A DNA stretch of 60,000 nt from Owenia fusiformis (GCA_903813345.2 CAIIXF020000005.1:29765375-29825374), one strand, 5' to 3'; positions 25,601-36,550 are shown, counted from the first letter of the stretch. The notes: generated from the sequence alone by a model not told the origin. Made by a program: numbers and translations.

Positions 25601-28600
25601 ACCTTGGGCCTTCAGCCCTCGGTCCAATATTTCACTATATTGCCCTTAGAAATGACGTTATTGTACTATTGATAACCAACACTCATCACTCATATTTCTC
25701 ATAACTTATAACATCATGAGATTTACCTTGAAAGTCTAGAAAGAACGCCGGATGTCTTGATTTTAGTCTGACTATAAGTGTCCATCTCAAGTATTGAATA
25801 TTTGGTCACCAATCCTAAAAACTTGCTTCTACTACTCTTGAAGGTCTATTTTACAGTTATGGGAGTTTTTTGTGTCAATTGAACCAAACAAGCAATCAAA
25901 TGACCACGGTGTAATATTATAAAGAAAATATAAAACGTTTGTTATATCTTGGATTTCTTGTTGTTTGACTTATAAAATGACAATCAATATGGCAATCATT
26001 GGGAGCATGTTGATAGATCTATACGGTGATAATAAACACTCATTACTTCAAAATTAATTATTTAATTAATTCATGAGAAGATGTTTGATGAGAAGAATTA
26101 AGCTTTTTGTAAAAACTAATTAGAATCATGTGTAAATGTTATTTAATTTTTTTACCAAACCAGCCGAGTCTCTTTGGACTACTATACATATTCGAATATT
26201 GTATGACAGTATATTGAAAAAACTAATGATTGTTTTTCAGAAAGGGACAGCAGATAAAAAGCGCGATGGAAGCTTGCCAAGCAGCCTCTCCGTGAGTTTA
26301 ATTCTATTTTACCTGTATGATTGATTGATTCGGAATATTTCAAAAAATGTATATGAACTTTTCTTTAAATGTTATTTAATAAAACATTTTGCAAATATGA
26401 TTACTTTTGACAAGGTATGGAATTACCCAGGTGCCCATGACACTCATTACTTCAAAGGATTTTGCTAATATTAAAGGGACAAAGTGCGTAAATGAAGTCT
26501 CACTTTTGATCTTCATAGTATTTCCAATGTATTAATAAGTACCTGATCTTTCAGTTGACACCAAAAACAGCTCAAACAGACCACATCAGAGATGACACTA
26601 AATCATGAAAAAATATTTTTGATCTATCAATTTATATGTGTCAAGTTTTTAGCAATGCCATAGAAAGATAGCACTGTTGTTTGCATTAATTGTCCATTCA
26701 TTTTTGATAAGATTTTCAACCATACGCCATATTTTAGTCCAAGAGTTGTTTAAAAACATACACTTTGTGAAAAGTGGTTATTCACTTCTTTTGATCTCTG
26801 AACTTCAAATGCTGTTTTCTATGCGTTTAATTTTTTTTTCACTTCAGTATTGACCCAAATTAAAGTTTTTATCATATTTGATTGACTGTGTGAGTGAAAT
26901 GTCTCAAATAATATTTTGTCCTTTTTTCCTTCTAAAATAAGCGCATTGCCTGTTTAATAGTTTAATTAATTGATGAGAAGTTGTTTGATGAGAAGAATTA
27001 AGCTTTTTTTGAAAATAATTAGAATCATGTGTAAATGTGTTTTATTTTTTACCAAACCAGCCGAGGTTCTTTGGACTACATATTTGATTATTCTAGGATA
27101 GTATATTGAAAAAACTAATGATTGTTTTTCAGAAAGGGACAGCAGATAAAAAAGCTCGATCGAAGCTTGCCAAACAGCCCCCTGTGAGTTTAATTCTACT
27201 TATATGATTGACTGATTCCTAATATTCCCAAAAATTCGTATGAACTTTTCTTTTATATATGTTCATAACTTTAAATGTTATTTAATAAAACATTTTGCAA
27301 ATATGATTACTTTTGATGAGGGATGGAATTACTAAGGTGTCAATGTTAGCGTCTGTATGGATGCGTGATTTGTAAACGATGTAAAAGAAGATGGAATTGC
27401 GTTTACCATCAACATATCTTTGAAGGTAGTTATATTAGACCCAATGTACTTATTTCAGACCAGACAAAATCATACAGAGAGCATTTTAGGATCCTTATTA
27501 AGCTGAACATAATGCTGAACTCATGGTATCATTAAGCCTGATTAGTACCTACAATATTGACTGCTATTTGCTTAATACTTCCAGGACGATAACTGCATTA
27601 AATGCAACTTACCAACAAATAGAACAAGAAGTTGTGCTAAAACCGTAACAGATCGGATGATATATGTGCTAGAGCAGAATGTACCATTCGAACTCGATAA
27701 GTCAAAGAAGTCTATTTGCATTGGGTGCGAGAAGATGGTTTCTGATTTGATTAAAAAGGTGAGGGAGGCACTGCATTTGACCACTTATTTGAAAGTTGTA
27801 TTTGTTTGTTTTTAGATGAATAAAGTTAACCATGCTCTGTGAGTATAAGATTCGAAAAGAATATATAACTATTGCAACTGATATCTTTGTTACAATATTT
27901 ATCTTCAAAGCTGCCACTAAAGACAATAAAACATTGAATCACAACTACATGTAATCATACATCGTTAAACAATAAACACAATGACTGGTTGGGAGGTTCC
28001 CCTACTTAACTTTGTGTAAGTGTATCCAAGCAAACCGTTTCACAGATTGATATTCAATTTTCAGGGATGTTTTTCAAAAGATCTAAGACTGATTTGACAT
28101 AATGGTGGCCATTTTGGATTTTCCGTCCTACAATCTTGTCATGTTTCTTGCAAAATAACAATGAGATTTTTCTTGCAAAACCGTTAATTAAATTGATCTG
28201 AAATCTTTAGGGATGTTTCTTTGTATGAAAATCTGGGTAATTAAATATTGTCTCCACTTTTCAACCCAATCAATTTGATGGATTGATCTGTAATATTACG
28301 GGATGGTTCTTAGTATGGAAGTTCGGAACTTCAATGGAACATCTTTGCCTGATATATCCTAAAACGTATTCTTTTCCCTGTGTCGACTATAACAATCAGT
28401 ATTCTCTCTTAACATAAAGTAGCGTCTGTGTATTTTTATATTTAAAGGAGGGACGCTGTTTACCAACGTTTCACAATTACTATACATCTTTGGAGGACAT
28501 TTACCTCACCGAAAAACTGAATATAACCTGAGAAATCAGTTTAAAATGGCTTGCCCATGCATACATGTATGCATTCCAAATATTTTTAAAGATCTGTCAT

Positions 28601-31600
28601 TGATAAACAACTTGATAATTCATACATTTACTTGATGTAAGCAAATTAACAATGTTCAATTCAATAATTTTTAGAATGAAAGAATTAACAGATGCATCAA
28701 GTGCAACATACAAACAGACAAAACAGAAACAGATGCTAAAACACGTTGCATTGTAACACAGCAGATACTGCACGTGTTAGAACGGAATGGACCATATGAA
28801 CTTGATAAACTGAAGCAGTACATTTGCAAGAAATGCGAGGATTTTGTCCGTGATCTAATATCACAGGTAAGATGATTTTCAAACCAGAGAAAGTCACAGA
28901 AAATGCTAAATAAATTACTATAGTTACACCATTTGAAGTTCATGATTGTTAACAATTATTTAGCTATGTACGATCATTGTACAGATAGAAACAAGCTGAA
29001 ATCCAGTTTCCGCCTTCTTTTTTATACCTTATTTTATTTTGCTCAATATGTAGTAAAGCTAAGATTAGACGAGTTGTGTGTTTTTGTTAGCATGGAATAA
29101 TATACTTACAAGTGCATATACGAGTCACTCGAGTTGTTATTTTATTCACGTCATACTAATTGAAATTGATTCATCTTCACTTTGATGTTACCCTTTTCAA
29201 ATTTCAGGAAGAACCTTCCGAATGCATTTATTGCAACAAACAAACAGACCAAACAAAAGAAGATGTTAAAAAACGTTGTTCTGAGACAGAGTGGGCCATG
29301 TATGTTCTTGAGATGAATGAAATTTTTGAATTTGATGCAACAAAGAAGTATATTTGCAAGGAATGTTTGAAGATGGTCCGTGATCTTTTTATTGTGAGGA
29401 ATGATAATTCACAGACTGGAGAGTTGACAATTGGACAGGTAGGACAGGTAAGACAGGTTGTTCTTTAATACCATAAATCGATTCCTTCGCCTTAGTTGAG
29501 TCCTAAGTATGCTTGGTGGTTCTTAAGCCTGGTCCTAAGTAACTCCTCCTAGATTAGATACTTAATACATTAACTGATAGTAATAGCCTAGTTGTGCTTT
29601 GAAACCCCAAATTGGTTCCTTAATACTACTAGTCCTCTGTGATTCCTTAATATGCTTGATGGTGCTTTAATAATCTCTATTGGTTCCTTAATAGCCTAAG
29701 TTAGTGAAAACCTACAATGAACTGTATGCCCAGGTTGTCTTATACATTTAATAACAGGGTTCTCACTAGGCTTTTAAACTCCAGAGATTCTCCGATCCGG
29801 AGTCTAATGTCTTTAGACCCTCTTGCTCCAGAGTCTAATCACTTTTCCGGAGTCTAAAGTGTTTTTTCGGAGTCTAACTTTGCATTTGTGTCACATTATT
29901 TGTGGTAAAATCCTTGGGAAAATACATAAAACTGAATACAAACAAAGAATAGGAGGTCAGAAACCGTTTAGAAATGTATATTGTGAAACTAGGAAGATAA
30001 TCTCTAAAGTAAAAAGTATACCACTGGCGGATTAGGGGGGGGGGCCCAGGGGCCCGGGCCCCCCCCCTTGGGTGGGCCCAGAAAAAAAAAATTGGGCCCA
30101 AAAAAATTTTTGGGCCAAACAAGGCCTTCAGGCCCCAAAAAGTGGGCCTTTTTGGTCATTACTGGGCCTTTTAAGGCCTTATTTGTTAATTTCAGGCCAA
30201 ATTTTGAAGAAAATGGGCCTCAAAATTTCAAAATTTGGGCCCACTTTTGGATTTTAGGGGCCCAAAAATTTTTTCCGCGCAAACGCGGACTTTTTTTCTC
30301 TGACCTGAAATTTGGGCCCCCCCCCGTGTTGGTTCCTGGATCCGCCCCTGTATACTGATAGGATATCTCTGATCACACATCGGGAAGGGGCAGTCACGAA
30401 ACTGCAAAAAACGGGGTCTAAAAATTTCCTGGTGAGAACCCTGAATACCCTAACTTGGTTCCTTGATAGCCGTTGGTGCTCTCTTAGTATGATTGTTGGT
30501 CCTTATAAGTAACTCCTTTTAGTAACTTAATATACAGGGTGTTTCACATGTATGCCCCCCCGCCCCTAAACTAATACATGGAGCATTGCTACCCTATCAT
30601 GTTATATATTATTTTGCTTGTTATGGGGAGTTACATAAGATTGCAAAGTTTCAGAATGGAGGGGTGTCCCTGAAAAAAGATACAAGTCATCAAAGATTGC
30701 TGCTGAGTGATTTAGAGGGCAATTTCTGGTTGTTTTTGGACTTGTCCCGTGATCTGCCCCTGGCTTCCCTATAAGTCACTGAATGGATCCTATTTATATA
30801 CCCTTTCCATAACTGCCACACACATGTGGACTGAACTCTGCCATGATGACAACTGCTAGCTAGAAATGCGCAATACGGAATCTAAATTATTCTTCTAAAT
30901 TGCCCTCGAAATGACCAGAAATACGCCTTGAGATGACCCGTACCCACATACTTTGATATGTCGTATCTTTTTTCATGGACCCTACTGGATTTTGAAACTT
31001 TGCAGTCTTATGTAACTTTCCATAAGGAACATAACCTGATAGGATGAGAATACTACATGTATAAGTTTATGGGGGGAGGTGCATACATATGAAACACCCT
31101 GTAATAACCGATAGCCTTGTATATGGTTGTGCTTTGATATCCCAAATTTATTTCGTAATACCAGTAGCCTTTTCTGATTCCTTAGTATTCTTGGTGGTGC
31201 TTCAGTAATCTCTATTTGTTCCTTGAAAGCCTAAATTGTATTTTAAGTAATCAAAAGTCATACTATTCTTTACTTTCAGATGGGACACAAAAATCTAGAC
31301 GTGAAGACTACTCCAACTCAAGTTGAATACTTACTGGAGACTCAAAAATACTGCATAGTCTGTTATCAACGGCTTAAAACTGGTTTCACAAGTTTGAGCG
31401 ATAATTGTCTGAGGAAGAACATTGAAGAGCTACTTGGTGCAGAGCATCTTCATGAGTTACATGTTGTATGTAACAAGTGCAAACTTAAAGTGGAGTCAAT
31501 TGATAAAGAACTTCAAATACGTAAAAGATTGCAAATTAAAGCAGCATTGGGTTGTGCAAAACGACTAAAGCATAATTGGAAGGTAAGTAGTTACTTAAAT

Positions 31601-33197
31601 GTACCATTACATGCAGTAGTAAAGTTTCTTATTCTCATGACTTTCAGGGAGATATGTATTTCGAAGGAATAGTGTATTTGAGTATGTAAACCTTTATAAA
31701 ATACAAGTACTCTAGTGGAAAGTATTTTTTCTGTATTTGTCCAGTCTCGCAAAATTCACTTTTGGATCATTTGCTAGCTAGTTTACAAATAATTTCAGGT
31801 GCCCAGCATTGTAAAAAGCCATGTCATTGTAAAGAGTAGTTGTATGAAATAATTTTGTTACAAAAAAATAATATCCATTTTTTCTGCCATTTAAGCCATC
31901 ATTTACTTTTGAGCAACACCATGTGAGCCCAGTACCCATGGCACTATTTATTTTTATTTGACATATACTATTTTTGCTGGACATATTTTCATTGGTAAAT
32001 ATCAGACACATAACGGTTATATGACTATTGGTCCACTAGAACTGAACATTCAAGTTTAAGGGAACTTTTCAAAATATCTGCCATGATATCTGACCCGAAT
32101 TTGCCACTTTGTCGTGAAACTGGTAACAACCTACTGACGTCTGGGTAATGACAAAAATCATTGGCTCAATATAAATGAGTTTAAGCCCCAAAGTCTGCAA
32201 GGGGTGTGGGTCAAATTGACCCTCCCCCTCGATATTTTCAATAGTACCTTTTGCAATTTTTATTCCTCCGTTATTTTTCAAAAAATCAAGGTGCTTAGGA
32301 GTCAAGGGGCAACATTATGATACAGTATAAAAATGAAGTTCATCAAATAGTGATAGATACCTTGTTTCTTATACACTAGAAAATGCAAAGTGATCATTGT
32401 TGCTCTGTTTTTATAGACAATCATTAGCATATTGAATACTACATGTATTTCCAATTGCTTTATTCCAGGTTTCAAGCCGCACTATCCACCATATAAGAAA
32501 AGCTTCAATCGAAGGAGTAGTTAAAATTGCTACAAACAGTGAGCAAGATGGTAATCTTTATATTCATATTCATATTCATTTTGATGTTAAAGTAATTTTG
32601 TAGTTTCCAAATATACTGTATTATACTACTTCATGTTCTCTTGAATTATTTATTTATCTTATGTATTGTAACAAAATTGGTACATCTAAACATGCTTTTG
32701 TTTTTTCAGATATTAAGCTCAGGATCCACGTTAGTGATCGATCGTTGACTTTAAAATTTCCAACAGCATTTTCAAAATGCTTGTACTCTTTGTGCAAAAT
32801 TACAGGTTGCACATACAGATGCTTCAAGATGTCGGATATGATCTCCCATTATATCGAGGAACATATTGATTATGAACAAATTAAAGCAAACATGAATAGT
32901 TCATTAACAAAAGTAATTTTGGAGCATAATGGAAACACATCGTTTCTAGAAAACTCTCCATCAACTTTACTTCTTAAAGGCGCACTACATCAGTCAGCCG
33001 TGAAGCTGGAAAATATTAAAATCGAGAAAAGTACTATTGCTGACCAAGCGGGTGAAAAAAAATTGACATCTCCCAGCATACCTTTAACTACACATATTAA
33101 AGGTGGATCAAATGATAAAAATGAGTCTGGAGAATATTTCACCCCATTAACTGATGGTGTATGGTATAACTCTGACAGCCCAATGACAGACTTATAA
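22618..33197 (+). CDS. Gene A: multi-module Cys2-Cys2 / C2H2 zinc-finger protein
   Basis: Predicted nuclear zinc-binding protein of about 566 aa. Coding exons, all consistent in phase: 23619-23738 or 24676-24795 (alternative starts), 26241-26291, 27133-27183, 27585-27758, 28675-28866, 29208-29447 (or 29438), 31280-31582, 32469-32550, 32710-33197. Three exons each encode one module C-x2-C-x(37-40)-C-x2-C with a conserved core V(T/E)xxMxYVLExN...D..KK.IC..C. A fourth exon encodes a second type, C-x2-C-x35-C-x2-C. The last exon has a C2H2 finger (C-x4-C-x12-H-x4-H) and VKLE and IKIE, two SUMO-type motifs. The layout recalls ZAD-type treble-clef domains followed by a finger, but I do not recognise the exact family. 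Gene B is its paralogue. A DNA-bound regulator is likely; the function is not established. Confidence 0.7.
23202..23340. mobile_element. Palindromic MITE, copy 1
   Basis: Arms of the form GTCACATTTGCTCCGATTCAT face ATGAATCGGAACAAATGCGAC, with a GGCCGG-rich middle. It is the same element as 35871-36016 but more decayed, and lies in gene A intron 1. Confidence 0.65.
23614..23738 (+). CDS. Gene A alternative start exon 2a
   Basis: Acceptor CATGCAG, then ATG at 23619 and 40 codons beginning MNCRRCN and ending before donor GTGAGT. It encodes a small C-x2-C-x21-C-x2-C cluster with a basic, QRRPAQEGG-containing loop. It is a diverged tandem copy of exon 2b, together with about 150 bp of upstream flank. 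Confidence 0.6.
24376..24482. repeat. Degenerate AGTAACTTA-type repeat
   Basis: Repeated words of the form AGTAACT(T/G)A lie in gene A between exons 2a and 2b. Similar words occur in the intron at 29.5-31.2 kb. Confidence 0.45.
24671..24795 (+). CDS. Gene A alternative start exon 2b
   Basis: Acceptor CATGCAG, ATG at 24676, 40 codons beginning MNCRQCNKS, donor GTAAGT. Same length (125 nt) and same C-x2-C-x21-C-x2-C plan as exon 2a. If 2a were spliced to 2b, the five bases before the ATG would shift the frame and create TGA at once, so only one of the two can be used in a functional mRNA. Confidence 0.6.
25562..25662. repeat. Near-perfect 101-bp palindrome
   Basis: AATAACGTCATTTCT at the left faces AGAAATGACGTTATT at the right, and the inner arms GTGAAATATTGGACC / GGTCCAATATTTCAC are exact inverted copies. 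Weaker pairing extends to about 25540-25680. The CRE-like word TGACGT lies in both arms. It looks like a foldback MITE in a gene A intron. Confidence 0.65.
26241..26291 (+). CDS. Gene A 51-nt exon, copy 1
   Basis: Seventeen codons beginning KGTADKK between TTTTTCAG and GTGAGT. It lies in a segment duplicated at 26940-27310, so it has a near-twin at 27133. Phase 0 on both sides allows use of either or both copies. Confidence 0.5.
27133..27183 (+). CDS. Gene A 51-nt exon, copy 2
   Basis: Seventeen codons, KGTADKKARSKLAKQPP, rich in Lys and Arg and possibly a nuclear localisation signal. Its flanks match those of copy 1 over about 350 bp. Copy 1 has lost most basic residues in its second half, so copy 2 is the better candidate for the conserved exon. 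Confidence 0.55.
27585..27758 (+). CDS. Gene A Cys2-Cys2 module 1
   Basis: 58 codons, phase 0-0. CIKC-x37-CIGC with core DRMIYVLEQN and DKSKKSI. It is flanked by TTCCAG and GTGAGG. Confidence 0.75.
28044..28340. repeat. Diverged tandem repeat in a gene A intron
   Basis: Three units contain GATxTGxAAT...GGGATG(T/G)TT(C/T)TT, about 90-150 bp apart. They resemble the AT-rich repeats at 34.6-35.1 kb and 47.6-48.1 kb in style. Confidence 0.35.
28675..28866 (+). CDS. Gene A Cys2-Cys2 module 2
   Basis: 64 codons, phase 0-0. CIKC-x40-CKKC with core QQILHVLERN and DKLKQYI. It is flanked by TTTTTAG and GTAAGA. Confidence 0.75.
29208..29447 (+). CDS. Gene A Cys2-Cys2 module 3
   Basis: 80 codons, phase 0-0. 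CIYC-x40-CKEC with core WAMYVLEMN and DATKKYI, then a short linker. Two donors nine bases apart (GTAGGA at 29439 and GTAAGA at 29448) are both in frame and would add or drop three residues (VGQ). Confidence 0.72.
29755..30443. mobile_element. hAT-like MITE carrying a nested element
   Basis: Left end CAGGGTTCTCACTAGG, right end CCTGGTGAGAACCCTG, an inverted pair. The first part has repeated CCGGAGTCTAA words. It is interrupted at 30022-30350 by a second element. No clean 8-bp target duplication is seen. Confidence 0.6.
30022..30350. mobile_element. GGGCCC-rich MITE nested in the previous element
   Basis: Starts CACTGGCGGAT and ends ATCCGCCCCTG, with TATAC directly outside both ends. The interior is a striking run of TGGGCC/GGCCCA words and homopolymer C and G tracts. 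Ends resemble the CAGTGGCGGATCC class of MITEs. Confidence 0.65.
30535..31101. mobile_element. Mariner-like MITE flanked by TA
   Basis: CAGGGTGTTTCACATGTATG at the left and CATACATATGAAACACCCTG at the right are inverted copies; pairing continues inward for about 200 bp. TA flanks both ends. The related unduplicated segment near 29560 shows the same flanks without the insert. Confidence 0.75.
31280..31582 (+). CDS. Gene A Cys2-Cys2 module 4 (second type)
   Basis: 101 codons, phase 0-0. CIVC-x35-CNKC followed by a charged helix ending in LQIKAALG. The gene B equivalent (42956-43351) keeps the exact x35 spacing and the segments TGF, LRK and KAAL, so this type is distinct from modules 1-3. Confidence 0.75.
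32469..32550 (+). CDS. Gene A linker exon
   Basis: 82 nt between TATTCCAG and GTAATC, phase 0 to 1, basic at its start (SSRTIHHIRKAS). The gene B equivalent at 43836-43914 has the same phases. Confidence 0.65.
32710..33197 (+). CDS. Gene A terminal exon with C2H2 finger
   Basis: Begins DIKLRIHV, then a C2H2 finger CKITGC...HYIEEH with C-x4-C-x12-H-x4-H spacing, matching gene B residue for residue in plan. The tail is Ser/Thr-rich and contains VKLE and IKIE. Stop TAA at 33195-33197. Confidence 0.78.
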
Positions 33198-33302
33198 AGA
33201 AAATTATTATGGAAACTCAGTTAGCAAAGAACATAAACACAGCAGAGCATCTAAATGTAAAGCGACGTATCCCCTTACTTAGTTAGTTGTTGTATGATCC
33301 AA

Positions 33303-33505
33303 ATCTTGAAATAAAGGACATTTTAATATTTTAAAACAAGACATACAAACTATAAATGATAAATATCGAGGACACCTAGGCCTTGGACTATTTAACTTGA
33401 TAAATTACATGAACATAAAATCCATTTATATGTAAAACACATAATATCCTTATTTCCGTCATAAAACTGATTAAGACCTTGAAATAAAGGGCATTTTAAT
33501 ATTCA
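33303..33505 (+). terminator. Two polyadenylation signals in a direct repeat (gene A)
   Basis: CTTGAAATAAAGG(A/G)CATTT occurs at about 33305 and again about 174 bp later at 33479, each containing AATAAA. Either could end the gene A transcript. Confidence 0.5.
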
Positions 33506-34199
33506 AAATAAGGCTTGGATGTCGACTCCTACTCGGTAATGAATAGGCAGATACAAATTGTAGGTTATTCACTGTTAGGCAGGTTCTGTTATGTTTATCC
33601 TGAACAGTCAATATTTAAGAGACTTCTCCAAACCTACGAACAAAGCAGGGTAAAATAACATTTGGCATGCCTTTACCCCATGAACAAATATTTCAATTAT
33701 TAAAGGGACATTCCATTCTTCTCATGTATGGTAGATGTAATCAATCTCTTTCCATATTTGGCAAAATGATTTGGTATGGCCAATACTGTAGTGCTTATTT
33801 CCAGTAACCTGCCATATTTTAATATCAAACAGGAAGTCCTAAAATCTCAACTTTTATAACCTTGCTTTAAACAGTATAAGAAAGTAACACACTTCAGAAG
33901 AAGTGTTTCTTACTTTCTGTGCAAAAAAATGTTCAGGCGTTGTCAACTTGGAATAAAAGAAGTTAATTTCAGGAACATTAAATCGTTGAAAAAATACAGC
34001 TGATTTTGTTATTCTTTATAGCTCCTTATCTAATGCTATATGCAACGTTGGGAGCCGAAGACATCACTTCGTATGTGAAATCGTTTCCCTCTTGTCTCCA
34101 TGTAGTCTCCAACAACTTACAACATTAATATTTATATGTCAAAACCGACAAACACCGTCCACAAAAATGTAAGAGACTCTAACAATCATGTCACATAAA

Positions 34200-34480
34200 A
34201 AACAATGCACTCGTATGATCTTGTACACGTACTTCTTGGCAAAACATGGTGAGTGATCAGTATCCGAATGTTCTACACATATCTCATGATCAATTTGTGT
34301 ATAAGACCAAAGAACGACATAGTCTCAAAACAGAAAATCTAATGAACTAGTATGTTATGTCCCTTTCCGTTTTCACATCAAAACTTCGATCAGTCTACAT
34401 TGAAATGTTTCAGAAACAATACCAACAAGATTACATGGGTTATTCAAATGCAGAGCACATCACAAGGGAATTGCCACGGA
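34200..34480 (+). pseudogene. Decayed fragment of the GPCR ectodomain
   Basis: Matches the GPCR gene over about 19240-19545: TATGATCTT, ATCAGTATCCGAATGTT, TCATGATCAATTTGT-type, CCGTTTTCACATCA and ACATTGAAATG words occur in the same order, with deletions and stops. It covers only the first WPFPF repeats, lacks the helices and has no open frame. Its place between genes A and B shows that the GPCR was duplicated with gene A. Confidence 0.75.
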
Positions 34481-34629
34481 TTACATAATTATTGATAACT
34501 CAATACCAGTGAATGGATTTGGTTCCAATTTTATATGCTGATGTTTAGGGGAAAATGAGATCTGCTTCAGAAGAAAATTCAAAGGTGTCAGCTGAATTTC
34601 ATAATGGCTGCCATTTTTCATAAAAAAAG

Positions 34630-35065
34630 GTAATCTTTGATAACTCAAATACCATTGGACTGATGCCTATTTGAAATTTACATGTTTGAACCAAATCCAT
34701 CAACTGGTATTTGAGTTATCAAAGGTAACGTTCTTTTATGAAAAATGGTGGCCATTTTGAAATTTAGCTCTCATCTTGAAAATCCCTTCTCAAGCAGAGC
34801 TCAAATCCATTTAATGATATTTGAGTTATCAAAAATAACGTTTTTTTACGAAAAATGGCCGCGATTTTGAAATATGGCGGCCATCTTGAAAATGTCTTCT
34901 TGAGCAAGGCTCCTTTGTACCCATGCAACAGCACATTAAATTTGAACCAAATCTATCCACTAGTATTTGAGTTATCAAAGATTATATTTTTTCCGAAAAA
35001 TGGCCGCCATTTTGAATTAAGCGGCCATTGAAAATTCCTTCTCGAGCGGAAGTCCTACACCCATA
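34630..35065. repeat. Tandem units of about 125 bp with GGCCGCCATTTTG words
   Basis: Three to four diverged copies share TATTTGAGTTATCAAAG, GAAAAATGGCC and GGCCATCTTGAAAAT. The first unit is partly inverted (TTTGATAACTCAAAT). The element at 36440-36550 shares the CCATCCAC...TATTTG segment and may be the end of the same family. Confidence 0.55.
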
Positions 35066-35507
35066 AGGCATAAGCCTATAAAAGAACAGGTCCATTTAAC
35101 AGACTATTGGTCCACTTAGACTTTTTCCAAAAAACTCATTCTTCCATTTACTTTTATTAAAACCGATTGCAAGTTGTGGGTAAACCTTTTTTCTTGAGAT
35201 GTTCAATTTCAAATAGTGGCATTAGTGTTCAGTTTCTTTGAAAAATTGGCCGTAAGAACCCCTATCACAGGGCTTTCTGAATATGGGCACACACTATGTT
35301 TACCAATAAAAATAATATCAAAACTTCTCATTATATAGAATTTATTATATGGAACATACGACATTCAAGCATTCAGAGAACATTAACAGAATCCAGCTAT
35401 GTATGAAGTTTACCAATGCAAATCTGGAAAACTTTGTCATTTTTTGTTCACTTTGTTATCAAGTGTTAGTATGGTGCTCGTTCACTTTCTTTGAAAATTT
35501 AACCATC

Positions 35508-35603
35508 AGCCCACACTCCCACAGAAAAAGATATTGAAACTGTATAATGTAGAGACTGTAAAGTAGCTTCTCTGCAAATATCATTGTTGTGGGAGTGTGG
35601 GCT
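35508..35603. repeat. Perfect 16-bp inverted repeat
   Basis: AGCCCACACTCCCACA at 35508-35523 and its exact reverse complement at 35588-35603 enclose 64 bases. Confidence 0.6.
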
Positions 35604-35870
35604 CACCACTAAAACTGAACTTTTGTGATGAAAATAAGGCTGGTTGGTTTATGTTTTCACTATGGCTGCTAACCTGAGCATACATGTGCACTACATATAT
35701 GTACAGATTAGGTCTTTCACAATTAATTATATGTTGGCATTCTGATAAAGGGCCTTAAAAACTACAAAACCTTTATTTATTTAAAGGGTTTTATATATTA
35801 TTTAATAGTCTAAAAAATGCAATAACACATTGTGGCAAAGCAAGTAACACACCTTGATTTAGACTGAAGC

Positions 35871-36016
35871 TAATGCCTGGGTCACATTTGCTCCGATTCA
35901 TCGCCCGGTGCCCGGCCGGTTGAGTATTCTGTTCAAAACTGAATGCAATTGTGAACAGGATACTCAATCGGCCGGGCGCCGGCCGATGAATCGGAGCAAA
36001 TGTGACCAAGGCATTA
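35871..36016. mobile_element. Palindromic MITE, copy 2
   Basis: Arms TAATGCCTGGGTCACATTTG and CAAATGTGACCAAGGCATTA pair almost completely through to a short central loop; the GC-rich part reads GCCCGGTGCCCGGCCGG. Better preserved than copy 1 at 23202. The ends allow a TA target duplication, but this cannot be separated from the palindrome. Confidence 0.7.
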
Positions 36017-36439
36017 CATGTAGTTTTTAATCTATCTTGGAACTCATTTCACTACAATAAAATCCAAGATCATATTTCCCTTTGTCATTTTTATGCATTA
36101 CAAGTAAGACTATGGGAACATTTTGTTTTTTCTGAAAACATAGAATTTAGTGAAATGAATTATAAAAAAATCTTTGAATGGCGTTTTCGGCAATCATTTG
36201 AGTGTCATGCTATTTATACATGATGTTGCCTTATATTTTATGACATATACTGATAGAGGATTTCTCTGAATTATTTGTGTTTCAAATATAGGAACTGCAA
36301 ATTGGCAAATAACTTTAAGATTAAGTGTCCATACAGACATTTAATTTCAAATTCCAAAGCAAATGCCAATGGACATTTATTAAAGTGACCCTATAACTAT
36401 TTAGAATATGGAAATGTTTAGAAAAATGAAATGAATGAA

Positions 36440-36550
36440 TGAATGAAATCCATCCACCGGTATTTGCGTTATTGCCCGGACACACGAACGGACGGACGGA
36501 CGAACGGCTTTTCTATATCCCCCTCGAACTTCGTTCGGTGGGATAATTAA
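36440..36550. repeat. GGAC-repeat tailed element
   Basis: Contains ATTGCCCGGACACACGAACG followed by GGACGGACGGAC and ends CCCCCTCGAACTTCGTTCGG, a hairpin (TCGAACTTCGTTCG). This is the form of a widespread invertebrate repeat tail. Confidence 0.5.

Larger units (their letters stand above)
29520..31250. repeat. Direct duplication inside a gene A intron
   Basis: About 29530-29720 and 30500-30534 plus 31102-31245 are two diverged copies of one segment. Shared words include AAGTAACTCCT, TAGCCT, GTTGTGCTTTGA, GATTCCTTA and GGTGCTT. The second copy is interrupted by the MITE at 30535-31101. Confidence 0.6.
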
